A stretch of 64,000 nt of DNA, taken from Lactococcus nasutitermitis (GTDB lineage Bacteria; Bacillota; Bacilli; Lactobacillales; Streptococcaceae). The stretch lies in the NCBI RefSeq assembly GCF_018403765.1, contig NZ_BOVQ01000010.1, positions 1 through 64,000 of the forward strand, in the 5' to 3' direction. The first letter of the stretch is position 1. Every line of letters starts with the position of its first letter. Below the pieces are notes generated by a model. The model saw nothing but the letters and a program-made list of their open reading frames with translations, had not been told where the DNA came from and ran no database searches. Below are positions 1 to 12,800 of this stretch, piece after piece. Both the position numbers and the translations under genes were made by a program.

Positions 1-69
1 AGAATTAAGCACGCATTTTTGATTTTTTTTCCCTTGCTGTTCGTCTATTGGCTTCAAACACTGATATAG
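1..69 (+). CDS. possible C-terminal end of a membrane protein (partial)
   Basis: Frame 1 is open from the window edge to a TAG at 67-69. The 22 residues are strongly hydrophobic (…FLIFFPLLFVYWLQTLI), which would fit a final membrane helix. Too little is visible to assign a family, and an AT-rich stretch this short could be open by chance. No terminator follows it clearly on the + strand. Confidence 0.25.
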   Translation, partial: RIKHAFLIFFPLLFVYWLQTLI

Positions 70-164
70 CTGGAAGAGTGGATATATCTAAAAAAATCAA
101 AATCAATATTTTCTCCACTATTTTTCAATAATCACGTGTAAAAAATATTATTCGCTTAAAATAA

Positions 165-190
165 AATTCAAAAAAGCCTTTAGAGGCTTT
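165..190 (-). terminator. intrinsic terminator after tRNA-Thr
   Basis: On the minus strand AAAGCC and GGCTTT pair around a six-base loop and are followed by a T run. It lies 10 bases past the 3' end of the tRNA gene. Confidence 0.7.
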
Positions 191-200
191 CCCAACTTTA

Positions 201-273
201 TGCCACTGATAAGAATCGAACTTACGACCTTCACCTTACCATGGTGCTGCTCTACCGACTGAGCTACAGCGGC
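201..273 (-). tRNA. tRNA-Thr (anticodon GGT)
   Basis: A 73-nt cloverleaf is readable on the minus strand: acceptor arms GCCGCTG and CAGTGGC pair with one G-T wobble; the D arm is GCTC/GAGC; the anticodon loop is ATGGTAA with T33 and anticodon GGT; the T arm is GTAAG-TTCGATT-CTTAT. The discriminator base is A and the CCA end is not encoded. It reads ACC and ACT threonine codons. Confidence 0.93.
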
Positions 274-516
274 TGATTTTTCAGTATTTAGCAGAAATGA
301 AAATTTGATTTACAAATTTTTCCTTCCGCCACTTGAAGTCTTAACTTCATTCTTACCGAAATGAGCAATCCTGCTCTGTAATGTTTTATCAAAATAATCT
401 TCTTGCTAAGATTACTTAACCATTCTATCAAAATTCCAAAAAATTGCAAGTGAGAACCGTGCTACATTGCTCTTTCCCATAATAAAAAGACCACTAAAAA
501 GCAGCCTCATCTTATG

Positions 517-2133
517 TTATTTCACTAACATCTGATTTCCCAGTCCTTTACTGATTGGTTCTACAAAATGAATATCTTTGTTCTGAGCATCTTTTAATAG
601 CTCTTGCCAAGCTTTCCATACATTAGCTTCCGAAAAGCGTTCAGACAGTTCATAAGCTTTATCAGACATTGTTTGTAATTCCTTATCATCTTCAAAAAGC
701 TCAACAAACTTTTCTGCCATTTCTTCAACACCATCAAATCCGACAATATAACCATTTTCTCCGTTCACAACTAAATCATTGGGACCATAATTAACATCAT
801 TCGTGACCGTCACCATTCCATGACTTTGCGCTTCCATCAATGCCAGATTAAATCCTTCCATGATTGACATGAGCGCATAAACTTGGTGTTCACGTTGTAC
901 ACGCGCGACATCTTCTTTTTCCAAATAGTCATGTAAATGCACAGCTTCTTGTAAACCGTACTTTTCAATAGCTGAATCTATTGCTTTTTTAGCTGCATCA
1001 TTATCACGATGGTCTATGTAACCATAAGCATCTAAAGTAATATCAGGAATTTTAGCTTTTGCTATTCCAACTGCTTCAGCAACTTTTCCTACTCCTTTTT
1101 CTGGAGCAATACGACAAGTCATAAGCACACTGTGTTTTTTTCGACTAGTCATAGGAATTTTATCTTCTGCAAAAACTTCGTCAGGATTGACACCGACAGG
1201 TATTGTAAATAACTTCGTAATTGGCTCAAAACGCGCCTTAACATCTCGTGTTTGCTTATCCGTTGCAGAAACTATCGCATCATACTTATTTGCATTAGTT
1301 AGACCATATTCATAGAAATTATTCATCACAGAATGCATTGGGTCTTGCGCATCTCCAGCATGAGAATTATGTAAATGCAACACAGTATAGGCAGGACGTT
1401 CCAACTCTGGCAAAGACCAATCGCCCAAATGTGTACGGTCTAAAATAAAGATATTTGCTTTTTCTGGATTCCAATAATCCTCATTTATGCAATTAAAGAA
1501 ATACAAAGTGAGTTCATCAATATTAGAAAAAATATAAACTGCACCATTATCTTTCGTTAATCTCCAGCCCGTCTTAATGAATTTTTGGTTTGCATCAAAA
1601 CGATTGTAAGTTTCCAACACAGGTTTCCCATTGATGTCATACCAAACTTCCGTCCCAATCTTATTATCTGGCGTATACCATTGTGCCAAACTCATAAATC
1701 CACGAAAATCATAGTGGTCCACTCGATATAGATTGCCAAAGCCATCAAAAAGCTCTACAACACTTACACGTTCCATCTCATCTTCATCATAATAACGAAC
1801 ACGCGCTACCAGTCGATTTTCCTGATTGACTAAATACATTAGTTGTCCTGGTTGTTTAACATAACTCAATCCCGTCAAGCCAAAATCAATGTCTTCGACA
1901 TGAATGATTGTTTCAGGAACTTTTTCAGCTTTTTGAAAATAGTCAAACATTACCAACGTTTCTTCTTGAGAAACACCTACATTTGCTAGATAACGATGCA
2001 CTTGAGGATTCCATTCTCGAAAAACAAGTTTAAATGGCTCTCCATGCTTTCTGAAAAGGTCTGCCCGTTTAAGCTGAGCGTGTTCAATTCCAGAATTTTT
2101 AGCATTAAATGTCGAATTTATAAAGAATAACAT
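517..2133 (-). CDS. GT4 glycosyltransferase, second of an adhesin-linked pair
   Basis: 538 residues of the GT-B retaining glycosyltransferase type seen beside serine-rich surface proteins (GtfA/TarM/TagE-like, often labelled poly(glycerol-phosphate) glucosyltransferase). The N-terminal ~300 residues form the beta-rich extension typical of this group (…NSTFNAKNSGIEHAQLKRADLF…). The C-terminal Rossmann half carries the GT4 signatures VLMTCRIAPEKGV and, near residue 430, EGFNLALMEAQSHG. The start codon shares one base with the stop of the upstream partner (TAATG), with AGGAGG before it, so the two are translationally coupled. Inferred job: adding or extending sugars on Ser/Thr of the large adhesin at 3811-13365. 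Substrate and sugar cannot be read from the sequence. Confidence 0.85.
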   Translation of the reverse strand: MLFFINSTFNAKNSGIEHAQLKRADLFRKHGEPFKLVFREWNPQVHRYLANVGVSQEETLVMFDYFQKAEKVPETIIHVEDIDFGLTGLSYVKQPGQLMYLVNQENRLVARVRYYDEDEMERVSVVELFDGFGNLYRVDHYDFRGFMSLAQWYTPDNKIGTEVWYDINGKPVLETYNRFDANQKFIKTGWRLTKDNGAVYIFSNIDELTLYFFNCINEDYWNPEKANIFILDRTHLGDWSLPELERPAYTVLHLHNSHAGDAQDPMHSVMNNFYEYGLTNANKYDAIVSATDKQTRDVKARFEPITKLFTIPVGVNPDEVFAEDKIPMTSRKKHSVLMTCRIAPEKGVGKVAEAVGIAKAKIPDITLDAYGYIDHRDNDAAKKAIDSAIEKYGLQEAVHLHDYLEKEDVARVQREHQVYALMSIMEGFNLALMEAQSHGMVTVTNDVNYGPNDLVVNGENGYIVGFDGVEEMAEKFVELFEDDKELQTMSDKAYELSERFSEANVWKAWQELLKDAQNKDIHFVEPISKGLGNQMLVK

Positions 2134-3653
2134 TACTGAACGCCTCCTACAAATAGATTTTTAATAGTATTTTTCTGTTTAAGCCAGCGTTCCCAAGCCT
2201 TTTCTTCACTAAATTCTTGAGACTTTTGGTAAGAAACTTCTACCAAATCAGAAACTAGCACATCAGCTAAAGCCTGAGCAGCTTCATTTAAAGCACCATA
2301 TGGCACCAAACGTCCGTTTCTTCCATTTTCTATCATATCTGAAAGGCCATATTTCACACCATAAGCTACCACAGGAACTCCATGTGACAAAGCTTCCAGC
2401 ACATTCATTCCAAATCCTTCACCACCAGAAACATTTAATAAAGCTTTTGAAGTATCTAAAGCTTTATCAATTTTCTCTTTGGATTGATAACCTTTAAATT
2501 TTACATTATCTTTCAAATCTAATTCTTCAACTTTTTTATTCATCTGTTCTTGAATATCTGCAGGTGAAGCATATCCATAAAATTCTACCACCAAATCAGG
2601 AATAACCGCTTGTACCCTTTTAACAATTTCAAGCACATCAATTGGATTTTTTTCAGCCGCAAGTCTTCCCAAATAAATCACTTTATTTTCACGTTTTTCT
2701 TGCTTCAATACTCCTTCATCCGCAAAAGTATCTGGTAAACTAATAACATTCTTAAAAGAGTAAAATTTCTTGATTTCATCACGTTGCTGGTCTGTAGCTA
2801 CAATAATCCCATCAAATTCATCCTTATATGCCGAAAATAATGGTTCAAGATAATCCACCACTTTTCTTGAAGCACCCACTTGCAAATTATTTGCCGTATG
2901 TATATTATGCAAAAATTGCCATTTACCTACTGCTCCCGTAACATCTGCCAAAGCCGCTACCAACGATGGGCGGTCATTGATATAAACGACTTCATCTTTT
3001 CTTGCCAACTCATTCAAGAAAAATGTAAAAAGTTCTTGTTCCGTATTAAAACGCCAGACACATCCCTCATAATCAAGTAACTTATACATTGTTGGATTAA
3101 GTTGACCATTGATGTTCATGTGAGTAATTTCAAGCTTAGGTACACCATTATAATCAAAAAATATTTGACTACCTAACGTTCCATTAGGGTGAAAATATTG
3201 AGTAGAAGATTTAAATCCTCTCCTATCCCATATATCCTTCGCAAGAATACCATTCATATCATTGAAGTAATCAATCGAACCAACAATTCCTACCGTTGCA
3301 GGAGCAATCGAAACTTTACCGATTACCTTTCCTGCGTGTTTAATCAATGACTCATTTGCATCTATTCCCTCGATATGATACAGCTCTTTATCAATCGCTT
3401 CCGTATAACGAACATCAATATCTTTCGCCACAACATCTTCAATTCCTTGAAAATAATCGTACATATTGATTACATCAGTGTAAGATAAACCCGCTCGTTG
3501 CACATCTCCTGAAAGTTGCGAATTATAATTTTTTACTAAAATTTTCGCTGGAATATTGTTATCATGAAAAAGCTTCACTCTTTTAATTGCTGAAAATTCC
3601 GTTCCAGAATTTAAAGTAAAAATATTTTCATTCACAAAATAATTCATCGGCAT
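2133..3653 (-). CDS. GT4 glycosyltransferase, first of an adhesin-linked pair
   Basis: 506 residues, a paralogue of the next gene with the same layout: N-terminal extension beginning MPMNYFVNENIFTLNSGTEF, then a GT4 domain with KVIYLGRLAAEKNP and GGEGFGMNVLEALSHG, the E-x7-E type donor-binding motif. Pairs of such enzymes act together in O-glycosylation of serine-rich adhesins, one member sometimes being a chaperone-like subunit. The active-site glutamates are visible in both members here. It has its own promoter (3692-3719) behind the adhesin terminator, so it can be made independently of the adhesin. GGAG lies 8 nt before the first ATG; a second ATG two codons on is possible. Confidence 0.85.
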   Translation of the reverse strand: MPMNYFVNENIFTLNSGTEFSAIKRVKLFHDNNIPAKILVKNYNSQLSGDVQRAGLSYTDVINMYDYFQGIEDVVAKDIDVRYTEAIDKELYHIEGIDANESLIKHAGKVIGKVSIAPATVGIVGSIDYFNDMNGILAKDIWDRRGFKSSTQYFHPNGTLGSQIFFDYNGVPKLEITHMNINGQLNPTMYKLLDYEGCVWRFNTEQELFTFFLNELARKDEVVYINDRPSLVAALADVTGAVGKWQFLHNIHTANNLQVGASRKVVDYLEPLFSAYKDEFDGIIVATDQQRDEIKKFYSFKNVISLPDTFADEGVLKQEKRENKVIYLGRLAAEKNPIDVLEIVKRVQAVIPDLVVEFYGYASPADIQEQMNKKVEELDLKDNVKFKGYQSKEKIDKALDTSKALLNVSGGEGFGMNVLEALSHGVPVVAYGVKYGLSDMIENGRNGRLVPYGALNEAAQALADVLVSDLVEVSYQKSQEFSEEKAWERWLKQKNTIKNLFVGGVQ

Positions 3654-3691
3654 TTTATATGCTCCGTTTCATTTTTCTAGCTCTGTTCTCT

Positions 3692-3719
3692 ATTATACCA
3701 TTATACTACACTACGTAAA
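3692..3719 (-). promoter_or_regulatory. promoter of the glycosyltransferase pair
   Basis: On the minus strand TTTACG, 16-nt spacer, TATAAT; a second TATAAT lies 8 nt upstream of the first. It sits between the adhesin terminator and the first glycosyltransferase start. Confidence 0.6.
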
Positions 3720-3720
3720 G

Positions 3721-3785
3721 AAAAAAACAAGTAGCTCTATTTTGCTTTGACATTAGCTAGACTAAAGTAAAATTTAGAGCTACTT
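3721..3785 (-). terminator. terminator of the adhesin gene
   Basis: Long hairpin with a perfect 11-bp outer stem (AAGTAGCTCTA/TAGAGCTACTT) and further A/T pairing inside, followed on the minus strand by a run of seven T after a single G. Confidence 0.8.
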
Positions 3786-3810
3786 ATTATGCTTATTTTG
3801 TATCTAAAGC

Positions 3811-6800
3811 TTATTCTTTCCCTTTAGAATCAGAGTTTCTACGTTTTTTAAGAAATACTGCAACAAGTAACGTCAATAGACCAACTGACATAGCGATTCG
3901 AGAATCTTCTTCCCCATCTCCTGTCTTAGGCAACGTACTAGCAGTAATTTTACTCATAGCTACCACAGGTTGATTATTAGCGGAACTATTCGTATTATTT
4001 TCAGTTTTCATAGTCTTTACAGCATTTGTGTTCTTTGTAGTCTTTCCAGCATCAACTGTAGATAAACTATTTGCTAAATCTGCTACTGATTGAACTTCTC
4101 GTAACGCTGAGCTTGCCACACTCGCAGCGCTACTAGCGATAACTTCTTCCGACATTGCTTTTGAAGTTTGTCCCGCAGAAGCATAACTATTTGTCAATGA
4201 TGCTGCCTGACTTGCTAATGAAGTTGCACTCATTGCGATTGATTGTTCTGCCTTAGCTTGAGAAGCCAGACTCGCTAAGCTCTTATCACTAGAATAAGTT
4301 CCTGCCTCACTCACAACAACATTTGTTGTACTTGTGGTCATACTTGAAGAATTTTTGGCACTGGCTGCTGCTGTTGAAGCCGATGAGGTCATACTCATTG
4401 CTTCATTTTGCAAATCACCTCTAGCATTCATCAACAAAGTATGAATAAGTGAACGCGCACTAAGTGCCGTACTATTAGCACTACTTGCCGTACTTGCTGC
4501 TGTTGAAGCTTCATTCGTTTCATATATTGCCTGCGCAATATATGAACTTACTACTGATGTATTTCCATCTTCCGCAGCACTTTTCGCCAAGCTTGCATAA
4601 GAACTAGCTAAACTAGCATCTGTTATAGCTACCATTTTTGCATTTGTTGCAATACTATTAGCGTTATTAGCCGCACTATTAGCACTTTCTGCCAAACTAT
4701 TATCAAAAGCAACATGGACATTAGAAGTATTTGCTGATGCCAAGCTTGCCAGATTTGTTGCCTCATCGTTAGCCGACTGAGTATTATTTGCTGCCATGCT
4801 CTTACTTATCGTAGCAGAGCTAGCATACTTATCTGCACCTGTTGCACAACTCTCTAAGGCTGAAATCAACTGTTCATTTGATACAACACTTGTCGCTTCC
4901 GATGCCGCTTTTAAAGCATCACTCGCCGCACTTGAAGCAAGAGAAGCTTGTTGTTCAGCAATAGCTTTTTGACTCGCTGCACCTGTCAAATCTCCTGCAG
5001 CTAAATCTTTCACCATTGCCTCCGAAGCTGTCGTAGCCGCTTTTGCTGCTGAACTTGCAATGACACTGTCAGAAGACGTTTCATTCGCTAAACTTACCAA
5101 GCTCGCATCGCTTGGATAACTATTCTCTATACTTGAAACTGTCGTATTAGCTAAACTTGCTACCTGCACAGCACTATTTGCAATAGACACAGCTAAAGCC
5201 ACATTATCTGTTGCATTTGAGTTTGCAGTTGAAGCTGCATCACTTAATGCTTGATTCATCAAAACTTGTGTCGCACTGTCTGCTTGATTTCTAGCATTGC
5301 TTGCCATCGTCGCATCACTACCTGCCGCACTGGCATAACTGCTTGCCACACTCAAATTTCCTGTATTTGCTGCGACAATCGCTTCACTAGCTTCCACACT
5401 GGCTTGTAACGCTGCGCTATTGGCAAGACTAGCAGCACTACTTACCACAGTTGCATCAGATGTGAGAGCTGGGTCATTCGGATAAAGATTAGCAACACTA
5501 GATGCTGTTGTACTATCTTTATTCGTTGCTGCTGATGCTGTACTAGCTGTTACTGATGCACTATTGGCAAGATTTATCGCATCATTCGTTGAACTTGCTA
5601 AATCATTTTTTGCTTGATTAGAAGCTGAATCTATTGCTTGCGAAGCCAACTCTGCTGCACTTGAAGTTGCATCGCTCAAAGCTTGATTCATCATAGCTTG
5701 CGTTGCACTGTCTGCTTGATTCCTAGCATTGCTTGCCACCGTTGCATCACTACTTGCCGCATTGGCATAACTGCTTGCTTCACTCAAATCCCCTGCATTC
5801 GCTGCGACAATCGCTTCACTAGCCTCCGTACTGGCTTGTAACGCTGCGCTATCTGCAAGGCTGGTTGCGCTACTTACTATAGTTGCATCAGATATGAGAG
5901 CTGGGTCATTCGGATAAAGATTGGCAACACTAGATGCCGTTGAGCTATCACTACTCGTTGCGGTTGATGCCGTACTTGCTGTTACTGATGCACTCTTTGC
6001 CAGATTTATCGTATCATTTGCCGAACTTGCAAAATCAATTTCTGCTTGTTGAGAAGCTGACTCTGCTACTTGTGAAGCCTCTACAGCCGCACTTGAAGCA
6101 CCAGATGCTGCACTACTTGCCAAGGCAGCTAAACTCGTCGCATCCCTGGTATCTCCAGCATTTGCTGCTGTAATCGCTGCTGATGCCGCTGAACTTGCAA
6201 TAGTTGCCAGACTACTTGCAGCATTATTAGCCACACTTGCAAGCGTTGAGTCAGCAACCAAGCTCATATCATTTGGATAACTATTTAAAGCTTCACTCGT
6301 AGTCAACGAATTATTAACGGCAACATTTGAAGCCGTTTGAGCCACATCTGATGCTGTATTTGCAGTTGCAATCGCTGCTGATGCCGCCGCGTTATTACTT
6401 GCTGTACTGTCCGCTGCATCTTTTTCTGCTGCCGTAGTAACTGTATCCAACGCTGATTCAGCAACTGCCTTTTCACTTGTGGCAACAGACGCTGCTGAAC
6501 TTGCAACACTCGCTGCACTACTTGCTATAGCTGCATAACTTTCCGCGACTGCTTGATCGGACAAAGCAGCACTTGTATTTCCGGCAAGAGAATCTACCGT
6601 CACAGCTTGAGCTGCTGATGCCGCCTTATCTGCAGCACTTGAAGCAATCATTTCAGCGGAACTTGCAGCCGTTGCTTCCGATTGAGCTACTGCATTTGCT
6701 GAGTTAGCAAGACTTGCCGCTGATAAAATCGTTGAATCTGCTGGATATTGTGATGCAAGAGAAGTCGCCGAAGTTGCCGCTTGACTTGTCGAAGCTGTTG

Positions 6801-9800
6801 TATCATTTGCCGCGCTGTTTGCCATTTCTGCTTCTGCTGCAGCATTTTTTGCATTTTCTGCTGCATTATCTGCTGCAACCGTACCGTTTGATACTGCCAA
6901 AGTTGCTGCATCGTTAAGAGCTTGTTTTGCTGCATTCGAGGCAACTACCGCAGCACTTGATGCCGCGTTTGAGGCTGTATTTGCCATTTTTGCATCTGCA
7001 CTGGCTTCGTTTGCATAAGAATTCGCTTCTGATGCTAGACTTGCAACAAGACTGAGATTAACATTATTTGCTGCACTCGTTTCCGCAGCTTCTGCTGATG
7101 CAGCAGAAGCCGAATCACCAGCTGCAACCGCACTTGCATAAGCAGACGATGCACTATCATAAGCAGAAGTCAATGCACTGATGACTTTATAATCTTCATT
7201 CACCGCTGTTGATGCTTTTATCGCATCCTGAGCCGCTTGGCTTGCTACTGTACTTTCAGTATTTGCTGTATTTGTGGCACTGTTCGCTAAACTTGCATCA
7301 CTGGATAATGCAGTATTACCAGAATTCTGTGCATAAAGCGAATTTGCAACACTTGCCGCAGAAGTCGCCGAGCTGACCGCTACACTATTTTGATTGTTTG
7401 CCGTTGCAGTATTTTCATAAGTATTTGCTACTGTTGTTGCGCTTGATGCAACACTTTCATAGCTACTAATATAAGCACCGTTAGTATTCGCTGCTGACAA
7501 TGTCGCCAAAGCAGATGACAAATTTGTAGCCTCACTCGATGCTACTGTCGCAGCAGAATTTGCAACAGACAAGGCTGAGCTAGCAACAGCACTATCATTT
7601 GCTACAATCGCCCCCTCACTTGCTGCCATCGAAGCATAGCTTGCTGCTAGAGAAGCGTTATTTTGTCCTGCAGCACTCGTTGCTTGTGACTGATAACTAT
7701 CAGCAACCGAAGTATTTCCTGCTGCTGTTGCACTGCCCGCTAAAGATGCATAGTAGGAACTTAAACTTCCTTGAGCCGCAATCGAAGCCATTATAGCATC
7801 CGATGAAGCAAGTGACAAAGCATTTGAAGCTTCTGAAGCCGCACTATTTGCAACAGCTTGTTCACTTGTTACTACAGATGCAGCACTTGAAATCACATCA
7901 GTATCAGAAACAACAGCAACATTTGAAGCAAATTGTGAGTAATCTGAACTAGCTAACAGAGTACTCAAACTCCCTTGAGCTGCCGTAGTACTATCCGTTG
8001 CGTTTGAAATAGCATTCGCAGAATTTGTTAATGAATTATTAGACGACGTTGCGAAAGTTACAGCACTTGATGCGTTAGAAGCATAACTTTCAGCTAAGCC
8101 ATATTGAGCAGCATCAGCCGAAGACTCTAAACTTGCTGTATTTGCGGCTGTAGATGCAACTTGTGCTGCACTTGAAGCCACAGCAGCGTTAGATGAAGCT
8201 GCACTCGCTAAGCTTGCAGCTGCAGAAGCAGCTGAGGAAGCTTGTTCTGCAGCAATTAAAGCATCTGAAGAATCTCCATGCGCTTCATAGCTTGCAGCAT
8301 CTGAAGCTTGTTCACTCGCTGTTGCTACAAGTTGATTCGCTTGAGTGACTTCATTATTAGCCAAATCTGCTGCCTGTGAAGCAACTGTACTGGCTGATTG
8401 AGCTGTGTTATTTGCCGATGCGATAATACTATCATTTGGCCAATCATTACTATCTGATGCAGTAATCGCTGCATAAGAACCTGCTCCATTTGCCCCTGCA
8501 GAAGCATAACTATTTGCAGAATCTGCTGCTGTTTGCGCATTCGCAGCATTCTTAATCGTTGCCTCAGAGAACGAAGACATTGCTGAATTAAATGCCGTTG
8601 AATTTACAGAACTTGCTAAAGAAGCGAGCGAAGCATTAGCATCACTTGTAACCGCAGCCGAAGCTGCCTCTGATGCGTTAGCTGCAAGATTTGCTGCATT
8701 GATAGCATTATCTGCTGCTTTACTTGCTGCTACAATCGCATCTGCCATACTAATCTGGAAGCCTGAGATTTCATTATAATAGCTTTCAGCATTTGTCACA
8801 TCTCCTACGGCTGCTACTGAAGAAGCCAATAATGCAAGGGAAGAAGCTTCTGAAGAATAAAGTGATGCCGTTGCACTCGCTTTTGCTGCATCTGCCGCAT
8901 AGCTATTTGCCGCCGCTGCGTAATTATCAATATTTTCTGCCGCAGTTATTAGCGCTGTATCAGTAGCACCGTACTCAGTTGCATAGGATTGGGCAAGGAG
9001 AGCATCTGCTTGTGCTGTTGCATTTGCACTGGAAGCAACAGAAGCTGCTGAACTAACTGTTGTTGCATCACTCGCTACTGATGTGCTTGCTGAGCCGGCA
9101 TCTGAGGCATAGCTACTTGCTAACTTATCTTGTATGTATTCATTTGAAGCTGCGGTTGACTGAGCTAAAGCATCTTGTAAGGCTGCACTCGCTATTTGAG
9201 AAGCTTGTGAAACAACTGCTATATCAGAAAGAGCTTGTAACGCTGCACTAGAAGCTTGAACATTGTAATAACTTGCGAGAGACAAGTTTGCTGCACTCGC
9301 CGCACTGATAGCTAGAACAGCTACAGATTTAGCAATACTTGATTGAACAGCAGCATCTGCTACGGCGCTACTTGCTACTTTCGTTGCAGACGAAGCCAAA
9401 AGATAGTCAGAATTTGCTGCACTGGCTGCTGAAGTATTGATTGTATCAAGTGGATATTGATTGGCAATACTATTTGCATCGGAAGCTGCACTTGATGCAG
9501 AGATTGCTACGCCTGACATAGCATTAGATGAAGCTGCAGCTACAGTTGCCGCAGATGATGCTATCAAATATTCAAATTCTGCAGAGGCTGCAATGACTGC
9601 GGCGGCGGCTTCGGAAACTGCGGTTGATGCAATATTACTGTCCGCTGCTGCGCGTGCATTATCAGAGATAGCAATACTTGCGTCATTATCAATTTCGAGC
9701 GTCAATACAGCAGCTGAACCTGGGTCATATTGACTTGCAGGTGCTGTGTCTGTGGCATAAGCAGCGACTAGCGCTTGTAATGAAGCAGCTTCACTTGCTG

Positions 9801-12800
9801 CTGATTGTGCTTCTGCCGCTGCATTTGAAGCATCTAAAGTTGCCGTACTCGCTTCAGCATTAGCAGAAGAAATGACTGAGCTTGCTGAGCGAATCAGTGT
9901 ATCATCTGGAAAAGCATTCGACATTGAAGTAATGGCATTTGCCTCAGATGTGGCTACTTCTGCTGTTGAGGCCGCACTATTGTATTCAGGGATTGCTCCA
10001 AATGTTGCTCCTGCTGAACCAGCATTTTGTGAAGCAACGATAGCATTTGACAAGGCACTACTACTTGTCTCTGCAAGAAGAGAATTATCAACGATTGCTT
10101 GAGAGTTTGCACTAGCTAGTGCTTTAGCAGCAACACTTGAATCATAAGAAGCGAGCGCTGAGTCTGAACTCGCCAAACTCAACAACGCTACTGCCGAATT
10201 CATCTTCTGCAAGGCATCTGCAGCCAATCCTGCGGCGGCGGCACTATCTGTACCTGCCATTGCAGTATTTCCCATAGCAAGATAAGATGAAGCGGCGGCA
10301 AAGAGAGAAGCTGCATCAACCGCATCTTGTGAAGCTATTGCTGCGTCCTGTGCTGCCGTAGTGGCTGCTGAACTTGCGCCACCTGTCCAAACAATCGTTC
10401 CATTAGATGCTGTACTAGAAACTAGCGCTGCATTTAAAGCATTGCTTGCTTCTATATTTGCATTTGAGGCAATCGTTGCATAGGAAAGAATGCTCTTATC
10501 ATTATAAGAATTTTGTAGATTATTAGCTGAAGTTGCTGTCGTCGTTGTTGCATTGGCACTATCTTTTGTTCCTTGAACATAGTCAGCAGCTGAATTTGCT
10601 GCTACTGCTGCTAGAGAAGCATTTACTGATGGATTACTCATTACATAAGTAATGCTATAACTTGGATTTGACCCATCGTAAGTTCCTGTGATTTTCCCAC
10701 CTTGAATGACACTTGATGGACTATCTGCTGAACCAGTTGCATCTCCATCGCTAGTCACAACTGCATAATAAACATAACCCGTCGTCACATCAGTAATCGT
10801 TGACGGTACTTCAATACTCCAGTTATCTCCCATAACACCTGCATCAGATACTACAAAAGTCCCTCCAGAAGTTGAGGTATCGCTTGTAACTGAATCTCCT
10901 GAAATAGCAGCTAAACTATCAGCATTTGAAGTTGAAGCTGTATTAAAGGTATCTGGGAAATTTAATGTCGCTGTTGCCTTGACAGTTTCTGGCGCTACTA
11001 AAAGCACAAAACTGTTACTTGTACTATAATTTCCACCATTATCAGCATTTATTGCTGACTGGACGGCTGCTGAGATATTGGAAGCAAGTGATGTATATTG
11101 AGTTCCCACAGCATAAGTTGAACCAGCATAGCTCACTGCTGAAACTTGATAGTTATTCGGTAATGTAGCTAGACTTCCTGAGATATTAGAAAGAGTATCT
11201 CCAAAAAGCCCTGTTTCAGAGATTGAGCCTGCTAATGTTGGTGTATTCGCATAATTGCTCGCATAAGAATATGCAAAAGTTGCTGTTTCTGAGTTGGCAG
11301 AAAGTGTAACTGTAAAATTATTTGTGCTGTTTGTTGCAGGATAATTCCCAGCATTAAAGTTAGAAGCAGCTATGCTTTCCGCTGTAGCTAATGATGAGAC
11401 AGCTGAGGCAATCGCACTATAACTTTGATAAGAAGTTGTCGAACCTGCTACTTGATAAGAAAGAGCGAGTGATGATGTATAAGAATAATAGGATTGTGCA
11501 ACTGAGGCAGCTGATGAAGCAGCTGAACCTGCATTTGCACCTTCTGAGGCAAAATCACTGGTATAGATATACGCATTTTCAGCTGCTTGAATGAGTGCCG
11601 CACCTGATAAAGTACTTGAACTATAGGTTGTATTACCACTTGGGTCTGTGACAGAAGCGACCGAATAACCACCAGGGACTTTAGCAAGCACATTTGTCGC
11701 AACTGCTCCTGTACTATCAATAGCTAAGCCTACTGAGCCAGAAGTTGAGTAAGAGCTAGGAAGTGTGGCAGCTCCTAATGTTGGTGTCCCTGTCGCATAA
11801 CTATAAGCAAAGTTTGCTATGTCTGCATTTGGTGTATAGTAAACATTGATAACATTTGGATTGATAGCACTTTGTGCAAAGTTTTGCACGGTAATCGGAC
11901 TTGATGTGCTAGAGTAAGTGTAACCAGATAACGTTGGATGCGTGTAGTCAGTCGTATCTCCTGTACCATCAACACCAAAACTCGAACCAATCGCTTGAGA
12001 TACAGATGTAGATGGTGCTGTAGCGATAGGCAATCCAGTTGCAGCATTGATGTAGTTGACAATGACAGGCTGACTTGCTGCATAGCCTGAGATTGTTGCT
12101 GCTGGGACGGTTGTTGTTTGAGTAGAAGTCGTATTCGCACCCGTCGAACCTAAATAAGTAGATGAACTTAAATTATTTCCTGTCGTTAATGAGGCAGAAG
12201 CCATATTAACCGTCATGGTTGAACTGTTACCGCCCGTTGAACCTACAAGTCCTAGAGACATCTGATTTTGAACGGTTAAATTCGTATAGGTGACCGTTGT
12301 CGTTTCAGTCTGATAATGTCCCGAACCAAAAGTATCTGAAGGCATTATCGTAACAGTATAGGTTAACACAAGAGTACCTGTCGTTGAATTTCCAGTTGTG
12401 GTATTCGGTGTCCATTGAAGTCCCACGGTATCAAAAGGACCATTGGTAGTCGTCAAGCCTCCATTTGATAAATCATAGCCTTGAGAGAGTGAAGCAACTG
12501 GGTTTGTTCCTGAATTCGTCGTTCCAGAAGTCGTCAGATTTCCTGAAGCATTCGTCTGAGCAATACGGATTTGTTGAGATGCAGAACCTGAGCCACTATC
12601 TGCACCCACTGTACTATCTGCAGGCATTGTTGATGTTGAAGGGTCAGCATAAAAGTCACGACCAGCAAAAACCGTATTAGGAAGCCCAGCATAGTTGACC
12701 GTATTGCCAGATACATAGCCAGAAATAGCTTCTACACCTTTACCAATTCCAAGATAGGGACCTGGGGCGCCACCTGTGGAACTATAAGTTGTTGAAGTCC

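Noticed and set aside
274-516. Search for a gene or terminator between tRNA-Thr and the glycosyltransferase
   Set aside because: Nothing convincing was seen: no ORF, no clear hairpin with T run.
517-3653. Glycosyltransferases as teichoic-acid enzymes (TagE/TarM)
   Set aside because: The fold group is shared, but the pair's position directly behind a Ser/Ala-rich adhesin and lack of tag/tar genes favour protein glycosylation; not fully excluded.
3990-10480. Possible CRISPR-like array
   Set aside because: The repeats are coding, imperfect and of variable spacing with codon periodicity; no cas genes.
5934-11720. Many open frames of 60-107 codons on both strands inside the adhesin gene
   Set aside because: They are mirror frames of Ala/Ser codon repeats (rich in Gln/Leu/Arg or His/Leu), have no RBS and vanish outside the repeats.
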